Positions 16,989-28,167 are shown, counted from the first letter of the stretch. The stretch: DNA of 64,000 nt from Burkholderia puraquae (GCF_002099195.1 NZ_NBYX01000009.1:62001-126000); one strand, 5' to 3'. Translations and numbers: made by a program. Notes: generated from the sequence alone by a model not told the origin.

Positions 16989-18356
16989 TCAACGTGACGC
17001 AGGTGCGAATTTCGGGCGGATCCGCGCGTAGAACACGGCCGCGAGCAGCGCGAGCCACGCCGCGCCGACATAGAGCGCAACGCGCGTGTCCTCGAACCAG
17101 CCGAGCATCACGATCACGAAGCCCATGAACGCGATCGTCAGTGCCGGTGCGACCGGCCACAACGGCACCTTGAACTTCAGCGCCGCGACTTCGGCGTTCG
17201 ACAGCCGGCGGCGCATCGCGACCTGCGACAGCAGGATCATCAGCCACACCCACACGGTGGCGAACGTCGCGATCGCCGCGACCATCAGGAACACGTCCTT
17301 CGGCATCAGGTAATTGAGCAGCACGCCGACGAGCAGCGCGACCGCCATCACGAGCACCGTGACCCACGGCACGCCGTGCCGCGACGTGGTCATCAGCACG
17401 CGCGGTGCCTGGCCCTGCCGCGCCATCCCGAACATCATCCGGCCCGCGCCGAAGATGTCGCTGTTGATCGCGGAGATCGCCGCGCTGATCACCACCAGGT
17501 TGAGGATCGTCGCGGCCGACTTCACGCCGAGCGCCGAGAAGATCTGCACGAACGGGCTGCCGTCGCCGCCGACACCGGTCCACGGGCTGATCGACATCAG
17601 CACGACCATCGTCAGCACGTAGAACAGCAGGATGCGCGCGGGTACCGCGTTGATCGCGCGCGGAATCACGCGTTCCGGATCTTTCGCTTCGCCGGCGCTC
17701 ATGCCGATCACCTCGATCCCGCCATACGCAAAGATCACGACCGACAGCGACGCGATCAGCCCGCCGACGCCGTTCGGCAGGAAGCCGCCATGGTTCCACA
17801 GGTTCGCGAACGTCGGCACGTCGGCCGAATGGCCGAAGTGCATGCCGGTCAGCAGGATCGCGACGCCGCCGCCGATCATCGCGACGATCGCGCCGACCTT
17901 GATGATCGACAGCCAGAACTCGAGTTCGCCGAACACCTTCACGTGGCACAGGTTCAGCCCGCAGATGATCGCGACGACGCCGAGCACCCAGATCCATTGC
18001 GGGACATCCGGAAACCAGAAGCCCATGTAGATGCCGAACGCGGTGATGTCGGCGATCGCGACGATCACCATTTCGAGCGTGTAGGTCCAGCCGGTGACGA
18101 ATCCGGCGAACGGGCCGAGGTTCTCGGTCGCGTAGTGGCCGAACGAGCCGGCAACGGGTTCGCGCACGGCCATCTCGCCGAGCGCGCGCATCACCATGTA
18201 GACGGCTGCGCCACCCAGGATGTACGCCAGGATCACGGCCGGGCCTGCGAGCTGGATCGCGGACGCCGAACCGTAGAACAGGCCTGTGCCGATCGCCGAA
18301 CCCAGCGCGAGAAAGCGGATGTGCCTCGCGCTCAGGTGGCGCTGCAAGTTTTTCAT
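16989..18356 (-). CDS. proY: Amino acid permease, ProY-like (APC superfamily)
   Basis: 455-residue amino acid/proton symporter of the APC superfamily with 12 predicted helices. The N-terminal signature [20 protein letters not shown] and the following [23 protein letters not shown] are characteristic of the AAT family; closest by pattern to proline-specific ProY and histidine permease HutT. ATG at 18356 has GGAGA 8 nt upstream; a longer in-frame start at 18416 would place the start inside the palindromic operator. That operator (AAGTTGT-N4-ACAACTT) sits 59-76 bp upstream and is nearly identical to one before the NCS1 permease at 58335, suggesting common GntR/HutC-type control. Substrate is therefore proline or histidine; not decided. 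Confidence 0.87.
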   Translation of the reverse strand: MKNLQRHLSARHIRFLALGSAIGTGLFYGSASAIQLAGPAVILAYILGGAAVYMVMRALGEMAVREPVAGSFGHYATENLGPFAGFVTGWTYTLEMVIVAIADITAFGIYMGFWFPDVPQWIWVLGVVAIICGLNLCHVKVFGELEFWLSIIKVGAIVAMIGGGVAILLTGMHFGHSADVPTFANLWNHGGFLPNGVGGLIASLSVVIFAYGGIEVIGMSAGEAKDPERVIPRAINAVPARILLFYVLTMVVLMSISPWTGVGGDGSPFVQIFSALGVKSAATILNLVVISAAISAINSDIFGAGRMMFGMARQGQAPRVLMTTSRHGVPWVTVLVMAVALLVGVLLNYLMPKDVFLMVAAIATFATVWVWLMILLSQVAMRRRLSNAEVAALKFKVPLWPVAPALTIAFMGFVIVMLGWFEDTRVALYVGAAWLALLAAVFYARIRPKFAPASR

Positions 18357-18414
18357 CGTGTCTCCGATATCGTTATGCGACGGACCGGGCGAGCGGAGCC
18401 GGTCCGATTGGCTC

Positions 18415-18432
18415 AAGTTGTCTATACAACTT
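18415..18432. promoter_or_regulatory. GntR/HutC-like operator upstream of the proY-like gene
   Basis: Perfect dyad AAGTTGT-CTAT-ACAACTT. Including the preceding C, CAAGTTGTCTATACAA differs at one of 16 positions from CAAGTTGTATATACAA at 58139-58154. TGT-N4-ACA cores of this sort are typical GntR (HutC/FadR subfamilies) sites. Confidence 0.65.
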
Positions 18433-18647
18433 AAATGTGAACGAATGATAACAAGCCGGGCCGGGTGACCGGAATCGGGTATTCCCTGACTGGCGCGACG
18501 GGCGCAATAGGGGATTGGGCGGTCGCGCAGCGAGGGCGCAGGCCGCGTGGAACGGGCGGGTCATGCTTCGGGGATCGCTGAATCGGGGAGCGCCGCTGGC
18601 CGATCCGCGGCATGCGCGGGCCGGCCACCGGCGGGGGAAAGCCGCGG

Positions 18648-20939
18648 TCAGGCGGGCAGGCGGATCACGCTCGCATCCTTGCGGATCAGCAGCGACGACG
18701 CGAGCATCTGCTTGCACTGGTGCGCGAGCACCTTCAGGTCGTGCGTGAGCTCGGCACCCACCGCCGCGGATTTCTCCGCGGACACGACCATCGCGTCGAG
18801 GTCGCGCGTGATCTGCTTCGACGCGTCGAGCTGATCGGCGGGCGGCGGCTCGCCGGCCTCGGCCTTCTCGAGATTGTCGAGCACCGCGGCGAGGCCGCGA
18901 TGCAGCGCGTCGTCGTGGAGGATGCTGCCGTCGGCCGCGCAGGCCGCGCGGATCAGCGGCGCGGCGGCCGTGATCTGCGCGCCGAGCACGTGCGTCTGCA
19001 CGAGCAGGTCGTTCAGTTCGGGCACGAAGCGCTGGTGCGCCTTCGGCTCGATCATCATCCGCTGGAACGCCTGCCCGAGATTCGCGAACGCGATGTGCAC
19101 GTCCTTGCGCGCGAGGCGGTAGCGGTAGTCGTCGTCGAGGGTCGTGGCCGGCGCCTCGATGGCTGCGGCGATGACCGGCACGACGGCCGCGCCGTCGGCG
19201 GCCGGCACCGGCGGCGGCGACGCGCCGCGCCCGGCGCGCCACACGGCTTCGAAATACTTGCGGGTGGCGGTGAGCATGTCGGCGACCTGCTTGCCCATCA
19301 GCCGGTATTCCCAGTACGGGAACAGCCGGCTCGCGGCGATCGCGATCATGCAGCCGACCACCGTGTCGATCGCGCGTTCGCCGATGATCCGCATGCTGCC
19401 CGGCGCGAGCAGGTGGAACATCAGCAGCACGTACGACGACGTGAACACGACGCTCGCTGCGTAGTTGAACAGCAGCAGGCTGTAGCTCATCACCATCGAC
19501 GCGAACATGATCGCGATCAGCAGGTGCGGCTCCTTCACCGTGTAGATCAGCGCAATGCTCGCCGCGCAGCCGATCAGCGTGCCGATGATCCGCTGCGCGT
19601 TGCGCTGCTTGGTGAGCGAGTAGCCGGGCTTCAGGATGATGATGGTCGTCATCACGATCCAGTACGCGTTCGTGAGCGGCAGCAGGCGGCCGAGCCAGAA
19701 CGCGACCGCCACCGCGATCGTCACGCGCAGCGCGTGGCGAAAGCTCGGCGAGCGCATGTTCAGGTTCGAGAAGATCAGGAGCGGCGACATCCGGCGGCGC
19801 TGCAGGAAGCGCGTGAGCGCCTTGTCGATCTTCAGTTCGGTTTGCTGAGGATCGGCGTGGCCCGACAGGTTGCGGCGCATCCGGTCGATCAGGCGCGTCG
19901 CGCTCCAGATGCGCCGGAACGTGGCCAGCACGGCCGCATACGCTTCCGCGTTGGTGGCCGGGAAGTTCTTCTTGCGCATCAGCTCGATCTCGTACTCGAT
20001 CGCGCGCAGTTCGGCCTTCACGCTGATCCGCGAATGCGGCGCGCGGTTCTCGAGCACCGCGAGGCCGATCTCCTCGAGATCGGCGGCCGCCTTGCCGATC
20101 AGGTCGCGATAGAAAATGATGAGATCGGAGCCGCCGAACGTGTTGCGCACCAGCGGGTAATCGGTGTGTGCGCCGACGAACAGCTCGTGCAGGTCGACGC
20201 TGTTGATGAACAGGTTGTACATCGTCGTGCGGCCGGGATCGAGCTTGCCGCGGCGCAGCTTCGGCAGGTTGCGCAGCACGATGTCGCGCGCGGTTTCCTG
20301 GGTTTCGACCGCCGTGATCTGCTTGGCGACGAGATTGCGGTAGCACTCGTCGAGATCGGCATCGAGATCGTAGAATTGCGCGCGCGCGAGCAGGTAGTCG
20401 GCGCAGGCGAACAGGCTCTCGGCGAGCGCCTGCTGCTCGATCCGGCGGGCCTGCCATTGCGACACGAGCGTGGCCCAGTACGTGTACCAGAGGCCGCCCG
20501 CGAGAATCCAGCCGGCGTTGATGAACGCCTGCAGCGGCGTGAACTTTTCCTCGAGCGTCATCACCATCATGAACAGCGTCGCGAAGCTGATCTGCGGCCA
20601 GCGGTTGCCGTAGACGACGATCAGCGACAGCACGAAAGTGAGCGGCACGATGGTGAGCCACAGCACGAAGATATTCGGTGTTGCAAGGCCGGTTGCGAGC
20701 GCAGCCAGAAAACCGATCACGCTGCAAGCGAGCATTTCGTTGTGCTTGTACTTGAGCGGGCCCGGCATGTCGACGACGCATGCACCGAGCGCGCCCGTCG
20801 AGATCGTGAAGCCGAGCTCCCGGTTGTGAAACACGATCAGGCACAGCACGGCCGGCAGCGAGACGCCGACCGCGATCCGCAGGCCGCCGAAAAAGTACTG
20901 GCTGTAGAAAAACTTTCTGATTTCGACCGAATAGCGCAT
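18648..20939 (-). CDS. FUSC-family inner-membrane protein (YccS/AaeB-like putative exporter)
   Basis: 763-residue FUSC-family protein, related to the aromatic carboxylate exporter AaeB and to YccS. It has two similar halves, each a block of about six membrane helices (first about residues 20-170, second about 390-540, NAYWIVMTTIIILKPGYSLT) followed by a cytoplasmic region. The start MRYSVEIRKFFYSQYFFGGL at 20939 is where the family begins; upstream in-frame codons are Arg/Gly-rich and run towards the divergent recC gene. Transport of aromatic acids or other xenobiotics is inferred from family only. Confidence 0.85.
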   Translation of the reverse strand: MRYSVEIRKFFYSQYFFGGLRIAVGVSLPAVLCLIVFHNRELGFTISTGALGACVVDMPGPLKYKHNEMLACSVIGFLAALATGLATPNIFVLWLTIVPLTFVLSLIVVYGNRWPQISFATLFMMVMTLEEKFTPLQAFINAGWILAGGLWYTYWATLVSQWQARRIEQQALAESLFACADYLLARAQFYDLDADLDECYRNLVAKQITAVETQETARDIVLRNLPKLRRGKLDPGRTTMYNLFINSVDLHELFVGAHTDYPLVRNTFGGSDLIIFYRDLIGKAAADLEEIGLAVLENRAPHSRISVKAELRAIEYEIELMRKKNFPATNAEAYAAVLATFRRIWSATRLIDRMRRNLSGHADPQQTELKIDKALTRFLQRRRMSPLLIFSNLNMRSPSFRHALRVTIAVAVAFWLGRLLPLTNAYWIVMTTIIILKPGYSLTKQRNAQRIIGTLIGCAASIALIYTVKEPHLLIAIMFASMVMSYSLLLFNYAASVVFTSSYVLLMFHLLAPGSMRIIGERAIDTVVGCMIAIAASRLFPYWEYRLMGKQVADMLTATRKYFEAVWRAGRGASPPPVPAADGAAVVPVIAAAIEAPATTLDDDYRYRLARKDVHIAFANLGQAFQRMMIEPKAHQRFVPELNDLLVQTHVLGAQITAAAPLIRAACAADGSILHDDALHRGLAAVLDNLEKAEAGEPPPADQLDASKQITRDLDAMVVSAEKSAAVGAELTHDLKVLAHQCKQMLASSLLIRKDASVIRLPA

Positions 20940-21121
20940 CGATGGGCTGAATGGCAGACGAAGACGCCCGGGGGCGGCGTATTGACTGGCGACGAGTCTA
21001 TCGTATTTCGCGGTCCGCAAAACCTGGCTTTCCGGACGAGGTCCGCGGCGGCGGCCCATTTGCTATCCTTGGTGATCCTGTTCGCCCGGCCCGGCCGGCG
21101 CGAGGTTCCGACGCCTGCTTC

Positions 21122-24100
21122 ATGCTCCATCTCTTCTATTCGAACCGTCACGAAACGCTGGCCGATGCGCTGCTCGAGGATCTGGCCGCGTTCCCGGCCC
21201 GCAACGGCCCGTGGGCGCCGCAACAGGTCATCGTGCCGAGCGCGGCGCTGCGCCGCCGTCTCGAGCTCGATATCGCCGCGCGCAATGGCGTGTGCGCGAA
21301 CGTCGAGTTCACGTATCTCGCGCAATGGCTGTGGGCACAGATCGGCCGCGTGCTGACGGTGCCCGCGCGTTCGCCGTTCGCACCCGACCGCCTCGTGTGG
21401 CGCTGCTACCGGCTGTTTGCGCAGGCGTCCGACGGTGCGCCGTGGCTCGCGTCGCCGCGGCTGGCCGCGTATCTGTCCGCGTCCGACGACGCAATGCGCT
21501 ACGAACTGGCGCACCGCGTCGCGGCCGTGCTCGATCACTACCTGACCTATCGTCCCGAATGGCTGGCTGCATGGCAGGCCGGCGAGTCCGTGCTCGCGGG
21601 CGACGGCGCGCCGCGTGGGATCAGCGATGCTGCGCGCGACGACGAGCGCTGGCAGGCCGCGCTGTGGCGCGCACTGCTCGCCGAGCTGAGCGACAGCGGC
21701 ACGCCGCCGGCGCACCGCTTCCTCGTCGAGGCGCGCCATCTCGATCCTGAATCCATCGCACGCGCGGACTGGCCGGAATCGGTGAGCGTGTTCGCGCTGC
21801 CGACGATGCCGCCGCTGCATGTCGCATTGCTGCGCGAGCTGTCGCGCTGGATCGACGTGCGCGTCTATGCGCTGAACCCGTGCCGCGAATTCTGGTTCGA
21901 CATCGTGACCGCCGCGCATGCCGAGGCGCTCGATGCGGCCGGGCGGCTCGACTACCAGGAAGTCGGCCATCCGCTGCTCGCCGAATGGGGCAGGCAAACC
22001 CAGGCGCAGCTGCACATGCTGCACGAACTGACCGAAAGCGCCGCGTCGGGCGACGCGTCGCGTTTCGTCGAGAATTCCGCACCGACGTGGCTCGCGCGCG
22101 TACAGAACGCGATCCTCGAACTGCAGCCGGAGGCCGAAGCGGGCGACGCGCCGGCCGAGCGCGGGATCGAGGTGCACGTGTGCCACAGCCTGGCGCGCCA
22201 GCTCGAGGTGCTGCACGACCGGCTGCTCGCGTGGTTCGACGCCGACGCGAGCCTGCAGCCGTCCGACGTGCTCGTCGCGGTGGCCGATCTCGCGGCGGCC
22301 GGGCCGCTGATCGACGCCGTGTTCGGCACGGCCGGCGCCGGCGGCGCACGCGTGCCTTACCGGATCACCGGCCTGCCGCCGTCGCAGGCGAACCCGGTCG
22401 CGCGCGTGCTGCTCGACTGGCTCGCATTGCCGGAGCGGCAGGTCGGCGCGCCCGAGCTGGTCGAATGGCTGCGCGTCGATGCGGTGGCGGCGCGCTACGG
22501 CATCGATGCGGCCGCGCTGGAGACGGTGCAGACCTGGCTCGCGGCCGCCGGCGCGCGGCGCGGGCTGTCGCCGCTTGCGAGCGACGATGCGGCCGTGCCG
22601 TCGCCGCGCCATACGTTCTCCGATGCACTCGCGCGGCTCTTTCTCGGTTATGCGATGCCGGAAGGCGCGGCGCCGGTCGGCGCGTGGCTGCCGATCGAGG
22701 CGGCCACCGGCAGCGAGGCCGAACTGCTCGGCCGGCTCGCGCGCTTCACCGACGATCTCGACGGCTTCGCACGGCGGCTGGCCGAATCGCATACGCCGCA
22801 CGGCTGGAGCGAACTGTTTGCCGACACGCTCGCGCGTTTCTTCGATTCGGGCGCCGCGTATGCGGACGCGCTCGCGGGCGTGCGCGATGCGCTCGATGCG
22901 ATGCTGGCCGCGATGACGGAGGGCGCGCCCGACGAAGCGTTGCCGGCGGCCGTCGTCCGGGCCGGGCTGACCGCGGCGCTCGACGATCCGGCGCGCGGCG
23001 GGGTGCCGTGGGGCGGCGTCACGTTCTCGTCGCTGACGAGCCTGCGTGGCCTGCCGTATCGCGTCGTCTGCCTGCTCGGGATGGACGATGGCGTACTGCC
23101 GAGTCTCGCGCGTGCGGACGAATTCGACCTGATGGCCGTGTTACCGAAGCTCGGCGACCGGCAGCGCCGCGACGACGAGCGCAACCTGTTTCTCGACCTG
23201 CTGCTCGCGGCGCGCGACCGGTTGCTGATCGCTTACACGGGCCGCAGCATTCGTGACAACGCGCCGTTGCCGCCCGCGGCACTCGTCGACGAACTGCTCG
23301 ACCATCTCGCGCTCGTCACGGCCGGGCCCGACGCCGCGCCGGACGCGGTCGATGCCGCGCGGCGCGCCTTCGTCGTCGAGCATCCGCTGCAACCGTTCGC
23401 GGCCGCGTATTTCCAGCCCGGCAGCGAACTCGTTTCCTATGACGCCGAGCGTGCGACGCTTGCGTCGCTGCTGGCGGCCGAGGCGTCGCGCGACGGGCCG
23501 CGCGAGCTGCCGTTCTTCGCGCAGCCGCTGCCGGCCGAACCGGTCGAGCCTGTCGCATTCAGCGAATTCGAACGCTTCTGGCGGCATCCCGCGCGCGCGC
23601 TGCTGCGCGGGCGGCTCGGCATCGTGCTCGCCGACGCGCAGGCCGAACTGCTCGACACCGAGCCGTTCGCGCTCGATTTCGCCGGCAGCGATGCGCTCGC
23701 CGAGCGCGTGCTGCCGCTGCTGATCGAGTCGGACGAGGGCGGCGTGCACGATCACGCGTTGCGCATTGCCGACGCGAGCCCCGAACTGCCGGGCGGCGCG
23801 ACGGGCGCCGTGTGGCGCGACCAGGCGCTCGGCTCGATGACGCAGCTCGCATCGAACGTGCGCCGCGCGCTGGCCGACGGGACGGAGCGGCGGCCGTTCT
23901 CGCTCACCGTCGTGCCGGCCTGGCCCGACACGGAACAGGCACTGTTCGGCGCCCACGACGCGCTGCTGTCGGGCGACGCGGTGAGCGCGCCGCTCGAACT
24001 GCAAGGCACGCTGAACCGGCTGACGCCCGCCGGGCAGATCATCTACCGCTATGCGCGGCCGAGTGCGCGCGACTACCTGTCCGCGTGGCTTGCGCATCTC

Positions 24101-24460
24101 GTCTATTGCGCGATCGAGCCTGGCGGCCCGCGCCGCACGCTGTGGTTCGGCAGCGGCGGTGCATTCGAGCTGACGCCGGTGGCGGCGCCGCTCGCGCGGC
24201 TCGCACCGCTGGCCGCGCTGTTTCGCGCGGGGCGGCGCATGCCGCTGCGGTTTTTCCCGCGCAGCGCGTGGGCGAGGGTGTCCGACGGCGAGGCCAAGGC
24301 GGCGAGTGTCTGGATCAACGAGCGGGTCGTGAGCGAAGCCGACGATCCGGCCATCGCGATCGCGTGGCGCGGCGCGCATGCATCGCTCGACGAGCCGTTC
24401 GGCACACTCGCGCGGCTCGTGTTCGATCCGCTCGTCGAACATCTGAAGGAGGTCGCATGA
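21122..24460 (+). CDS. recC: Exodeoxyribonuclease V gamma subunit RecC
   Basis: 1112-residue RecC, the Chi-recognising scaffold of the RecBCD helicase-nuclease for double-strand-break repair. The start MLHLFYSNRHETLADALLED is the family N-terminus; an in-frame extension to 20951 is not conserved in style. Inactivated helicase folds are recognisable, for example VTFSSLTSLRGLPYRVVCLL and RDERNLFLDLLLAARDRLLI (written here as seen: RRDDERNLFLDLLLAARDRL), with HPLQPFAAAYF and the C-terminal PASARDYLSAWLAHLVY-like segment. The stop codon overlaps the recB start as ATGA. First gene of recC-recB-recD-arfB. Confidence 0.95.
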   Translation: MLHLFYSNRHETLADALLEDLAAFPARNGPWAPQQVIVPSAALRRRLELDIAARNGVCANVEFTYLAQWLWAQIGRVLTVPARSPFAPDRLVWRCYRLFAQASDGAPWLASPRLAAYLSASDDAMRYELAHRVAAVLDHYLTYRPEWLAAWQAGESVLAGDGAPRGISDAARDDERWQAALWRALLAELSDSGTPPAHRFLVEARHLDPESIARADWPESVSVFALPTMPPLHVALLRELSRWIDVRVYALNPCREFWFDIVTAAHAEALDAAGRLDYQEVGHPLLAEWGRQTQAQLHMLHELTESAASGDASRFVENSAPTWLARVQNAILELQPEAEAGDAPAERGIEVHVCHSLARQLEVLHDRLLAWFDADASLQPSDVLVAVADLAAAGPLIDAVFGTAGAGGARVPYRITGLPPSQANPVARVLLDWLALPERQVGAPELVEWLRVDAVAARYGIDAAALETVQTWLAAAGARRGLSPLASDDAAVPSPRHTFSDALARLFLGYAMPEGAAPVGAWLPIEAATGSEAELLGRLARFTDDLDGFARRLAESHTPHGWSELFADTLARFFDSGAAYADALAGVRDALDAMLAAMTEGAPDEALPAAVVRAGLTAALDDPARGGVPWGGVTFSSLTSLRGLPYRVVCLLGMDDGVLPSLARADEFDLMAVLPKLGDRQRRDDERNLFLDLLLAARDRLLIAYTGRSIRDNAPLPPAALVDELLDHLALVTAGPDAAPDAVDAARRAFVVEHPLQPFAAAYFQPGSELVSYDAERATLASLLAAEASRDGPRELPFFAQPLPAEPVEPVAFSEFERFWRHPARALLRGRLGIVLADAQAELLDTEPFALDFAGSDALAERVLPLLIESDEGGVHDHALRIADASPELPGGATGAVWRDQALGSMTQLASNVRRALADGTERRPFSLTVVPAWPDTEQALFGAHDALLSGDAVSAPLELQGTLNRLTPAGQIIYRYARPSARDYLSAWLAHLVYCAIEPGGPRRTLWFGSGGAFELTPVAAPLARLAPLAALFRAGRRMPLRFFPRSAWARVSDGEAKAASVWINERVVSEADDPAIAIAWRGAHASLDEPFGTLARLVFDPLVEHLKEVA

Positions 24461-27400
24461 GCGCCGTGTCGCAGCCGCAGCAGGCGCTCGAGCTCGACGT
24501 GTTCGCGTGCCCGCTCGACGGCGTCAACCAGATCGAGGCGTCCGCCGGCACCGGCAAGACCTGGAACATCTGCGCACTGTATGTGCGCCTGCTGCTGGAA
24601 AAGGATCTCGGTGCGGACGAAATCCTCGTCGTGACCTTCACGAAAGCGGCCACTGCCGAGCTCCACGAACGGATTCGCGGCCGGCTCGCGCAGCTCGCGC
24701 ATGCGCTCGATACGGGTGACGATGGCGGCGATCCGTTCATCGAGCGTTTGCTCGAGACGACGCTCGGCGAAGCCGGCGCACTCGATTCTGAAACGGCCGC
24801 GAAGCGGATCCGGCGCGCGCTGCGCGCGTTCGATCAGGCCGCGATCCATACGATCCACGCGTTCTGCCAGCGCGCGCTGCAGGAAGCGCCGTTCGCGGCC
24901 GCGATGCCGTTCGCGTTCGACATGGAGGCCGACGACGCGTCGCTGCGCTTCGAGCTCGCGGCAGACTTCTGGCGCACGCGCGTCGAACCGGCGGCCGCGC
25001 GCTGGCCGGGCTTTGCGACCTGGCTCGTCGAATCGGGCGCCGGCCCAGCCGCGCTCGATGTGCAGCTCGCGCGCCGGCTGAAGAAGCCGCTCGCCGCGCT
25101 GCGCTGGGACGGCGTGACCGAGCCGGACGAATCGGCCGAGGCCGCCGCGGCCGAATGCTTTGCCGAGGCCGGGCGGATGTGGGCGGCCGAGCGCGAAGCG
25201 ATCGATGCATTGCTGCGCACCGCGCAGCCCGCGCTCAACCAGCGCTCGCACAAACCCGAAGCGGTTGCCGACGCGCTTGCCGCATGGGCCGCGCATTTCG
25301 CGCAGGGCGACGCGACGGCTGCGCTGCCGAAGGCTGCGCTGAAGCTCACGCGCACCGCGCTCGTGAAGGCGACGAAAAAAGGCGGCGCGACGCCCGAACA
25401 CGCGTTTTTCGACGTAGCCGACGCGCTCGAAGCGGCCGTGGCGGCGGCCGAGGCCGCGCAGCGTGCGCGCTGGCTCGCGCTGATCGCCGAATGGCTCGAC
25501 ATGGCGCCGGGCGAGCTGGCCGAGCGCAAGCGCACACGTCGCGTCGTCTCGTTCGACGATCTGCTTGCAAACCTGTACCACGCGCTGCATGCGCATCCGT
25601 GGCTCGCCGAGACGCTGCGCGCGCGCTATCCGGCCGCGCTGATCGACGAGTTCCAGGATACCGACCCGCTGCAGTTCGCGATTTTCGACCGGATCTTCGC
25701 GCCGGGCGGCCCGCTGTTTCTGGTCGGCGATCCGAAGCAGGCGATCTACAGCTTCCGCGCGGCCGATCTGCATACCTATCTTGCCGCGCGCGCACGGGCG
25801 AGCGCGTGCTACACGCTTGCGGTCAACCAGCGTTCGACGCCTGCGATCGTCGACGCGTGCAACCGCTTCTTCATGTCGAATCCGCATGCCTTCGTGCTCG
25901 ACGGGCTCGACTATTACGCGGTGCGCGCCGGCACGCGCGTGCGCGCGCCGTTCGTCGACGCAACCGATCCGGGCCCGGCCGGCGATTTCCGGGTCTGGGC
26001 GTTGCCGGGCGGCGAAGGTACGCTGCTCAAGCGCGACGCGCAGGCGCAGGCCGCCCAGGCCTGTGCCGCCGAGATCGCGCGGCTGATGCGCGGTGCGCGC
26101 GAAGGGTGCGTGCGGCTGGGTGATACACCGCTGTCGCCGGGCGATATCGCGGTGCTCGTGCAGACACACCGGCAGGGCAGTCTCGTGAAGCGCGTGCTGG
26201 CCACGTGGGGCATCGGCAGCGTCGAACTGGCGCAGGCCTCGGTGTTCTCGACCGGCGATGCGGAGCAGCTCGAACGCGTGCTGGCGGCGATCGATGCACC
26301 GGGCGACCTGCGGCGCTTGCGCGCGGCGCTCGCATCCGACTGGTTCGGTCTCGATGCCGGCGCGCTGTGGCGGATGGAGCAAGGCGACGGCGATGCGCAA
26401 CGCGAAGCATCAGCGGCGGATAGCGTCGACGCGATGAGCTGGGTCGAGCGCTTCTCGCGGTATCGGCTGCTGTGGCGCGAACGCGGCTTCGCGGTGATGT
26501 GGCGCACGTTCACGCGCGAGTTGCGGATTGCCGAGCGGCTGATGGCCGGTGCGGACGGCGAGCGCCGCGTGACCGACATCAACCATCTGGCCGAACTGAC
26601 GCAGGCACGCGCGTCCGCGCAGCCGGGCATCGCGCCGACGCTGCGCTGGCTCGCCGCGCAACGGCTCGACGGCGGCGGCGAGGAAGCGCAGTTGCGGCTC
26701 GAATCCGATCGCAACCTCGTGCAGATCGTCACCGTGCACAAGTCGAAAGGGCTCGAATACGCGATCGTGTTCTGCCCGTTCCTGAACGACGGCGGGTTGC
26801 GCGAGCCGCCCGCGTCCGCACTGCCCGATGCGCGCGAGTATCACGACGAGGCAGGCGACGCGGTGCTGCATTACGGGTGCGACGACGAGGCCGCCGCTCA
26901 CGCGGCGCGGCAGGCGCTGCGCGAGCAGGCCGCGGAGCGTGCGCGGCTCGTCTACGTGGCGCTCACGCGTGCGGTCTATCGGTGCTACGTCGTCGCCGGG
27001 CCGTACCTGTCGTCGCGCTCGACGCGCGAGGCACGGCGCAGCGTGCTCAACTGGCTCGTGGCGGGCGCCGGCCAGTCGTTCGATGCATGGCTCGACGAGC
27101 CGCCCGACGAAGCCGCGCTCGATACGGCGTGGCATGCGCTCGCGGGTGGCCCCGTGAGCGTCGCGCCGCTGCCGGCGCCGGCGCGACCCGAGCGTCTCGC
27201 GGCCGGGCACGACGCGTCGCAGACGCTCGCGGCGCGTCATGCGACGCGCGTGCTGCGCGATGCGTGGCGGATGGCCAGCTTCAGTTCGCTGACCGCGTCG
27301 ATGGCGCGCGAGGAGGCGGGCGTCGCGGCCGTGCCCGATGACGAACTGCGGCCCGATCACGATGCGCTTGCCGCGGTGGCGCCGGATGGCGAGTGGCTGT

Positions 27401-28167
27401 TGGCCGATACGGTCGCGCCCGAACCGCCGGACGACGATATCCTCGTGTTCCCGCGCGGCGCGGCGGCCGGCGAGTGCCTGCACCGCCTGTTCGAACTCAG
27501 CCGGTTCACGGAGCCCGAGTCGTGGCCCAGGGCCGCGCTCGGCGCGCTGCACGACCGGCCGGTCGAGGCCGAGCCCGAACTCGCGACGCGCCTGCCCGCG
27601 ATGATGGTGCAGCTGGTCGACGATGTCGTGCGCACCGAGCTCGTGCCGGGCATGCGGCTCGCCGATCTCGATCCCGCGAAGCGGCTCGACGAAATGGGTT
27701 TCCTGTTTCCGGCGCCGTCGCTCGACCTGATGGCGCTGCGCCGCCTGCTGGTCGCGCACGGCTACCCGGACGTTGCACTGGAGGCGGGCACGCTCGCCGG
27801 TTTCATCAAGGGTTTCATCGACATGATCGTCGAACACGACGGCCGCTTCTGGATCGTCGACTGGAAGTCGAACCATCTCGGCACGACGCCGGACGCCTAC
27901 GGCCCGCGCGCGCTCGACGTCGCGATGGCCGATCACGCGTATCACCTGCAGGCGCTGCTCTATACGGTCGCGCTGCATCGCTACCTGCGCGGGCGGTTGC
28001 CCGATTACGACTACGACACGCATATCGCGGGGTATCTGTACCTGTTCGTGCGCGGCGTGCGGCCCGACTGGCACAGCGGCGGCGAGCCGGCCGGCGTGCA
28101 TGCGCGACGGCCCGCGCGCGCGCTCGTCGACGCACTCGACCGGATGATGGAAGGGGGGCGCGCATGA
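24457..28167 (+). CDS. recB: Exodeoxyribonuclease V beta subunit RecB
   Basis: 1236-residue RecB: UvrD-type 3'-5' helicase plus C-terminal nuclease. Walker A is EASAGTGKTWNICALY near residue 30, motif Ia VTFTKAATAELHERI, motif II LIDEFQDTDPLQF, motif III/IV GDPKQAIYSFRAAD, motif V VQIVTVHKSKGLEYAIVF. The nuclease domain shows GFIDMIVEHDGRFWIVDWKS, with the catalytic Asp and Asp-x-Lys. The start at 24457 has an AAGGAGG ribosome site 7 nt upstream and overlaps the recC stop by 4 bp; the stop likewise overlaps recD. Alternative longer frames upstream lie within recC. Confidence 0.96.
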   Translation: MSAVSQPQQALELDVFACPLDGVNQIEASAGTGKTWNICALYVRLLLEKDLGADEILVVTFTKAATAELHERIRGRLAQLAHALDTGDDGGDPFIERLLETTLGEAGALDSETAAKRIRRALRAFDQAAIHTIHAFCQRALQEAPFAAAMPFAFDMEADDASLRFELAADFWRTRVEPAAARWPGFATWLVESGAGPAALDVQLARRLKKPLAALRWDGVTEPDESAEAAAAECFAEAGRMWAAEREAIDALLRTAQPALNQRSHKPEAVADALAAWAAHFAQGDATAALPKAALKLTRTALVKATKKGGATPEHAFFDVADALEAAVAAAEAAQRARWLALIAEWLDMAPGELAERKRTRRVVSFDDLLANLYHALHAHPWLAETLRARYPAALIDEFQDTDPLQFAIFDRIFAPGGPLFLVGDPKQAIYSFRAADLHTYLAARARASACYTLAVNQRSTPAIVDACNRFFMSNPHAFVLDGLDYYAVRAGTRVRAPFVDATDPGPAGDFRVWALPGGEGTLLKRDAQAQAAQACAAEIARLMRGAREGCVRLGDTPLSPGDIAVLVQTHRQGSLVKRVLATWGIGSVELAQASVFSTGDAEQLERVLAAIDAPGDLRRLRAALASDWFGLDAGALWRMEQGDGDAQREASAADSVDAMSWVERFSRYRLLWRERGFAVMWRTFTRELRIAERLMAGADGERRVTDINHLAELTQARASAQPGIAPTLRWLAAQRLDGGGEEAQLRLESDRNLVQIVTVHKSKGLEYAIVFCPFLNDGGLREPPASALPDAREYHDEAGDAVLHYGCDDEAAAHAARQALREQAAERARLVYVALTRAVYRCYVVAGPYLSSRSTREARRSVLNWLVAGAGQSFDAWLDEPPDEAALDTAWHALAGGPVSVAPLPAPARPERLAAGHDASQTLAARHATRVLRDAWRMASFSSLTASMAREEAGVAAVPDDELRPDHDALAAVAPDGEWLLADTVAPEPPDDDILVFPRGAAAGECLHRLFELSRFTEPESWPRAALGALHDRPVEAEPELATRLPAMMVQLVDDVVRTELVPGMRLADLDPAKRLDEMGFLFPAPSLDLMALRRLLVAHGYPDVALEAGTLAGFIKGFIDMIVEHDGRFWIVDWKSNHLGTTPDAYGPRALDVAMADHAYHLQALLYTVALHRYLRGRLPDYDYDTHIAGYLYLFVRGVRPDWHSGGEPAGVHARRPARALVDALDRMMEGGRA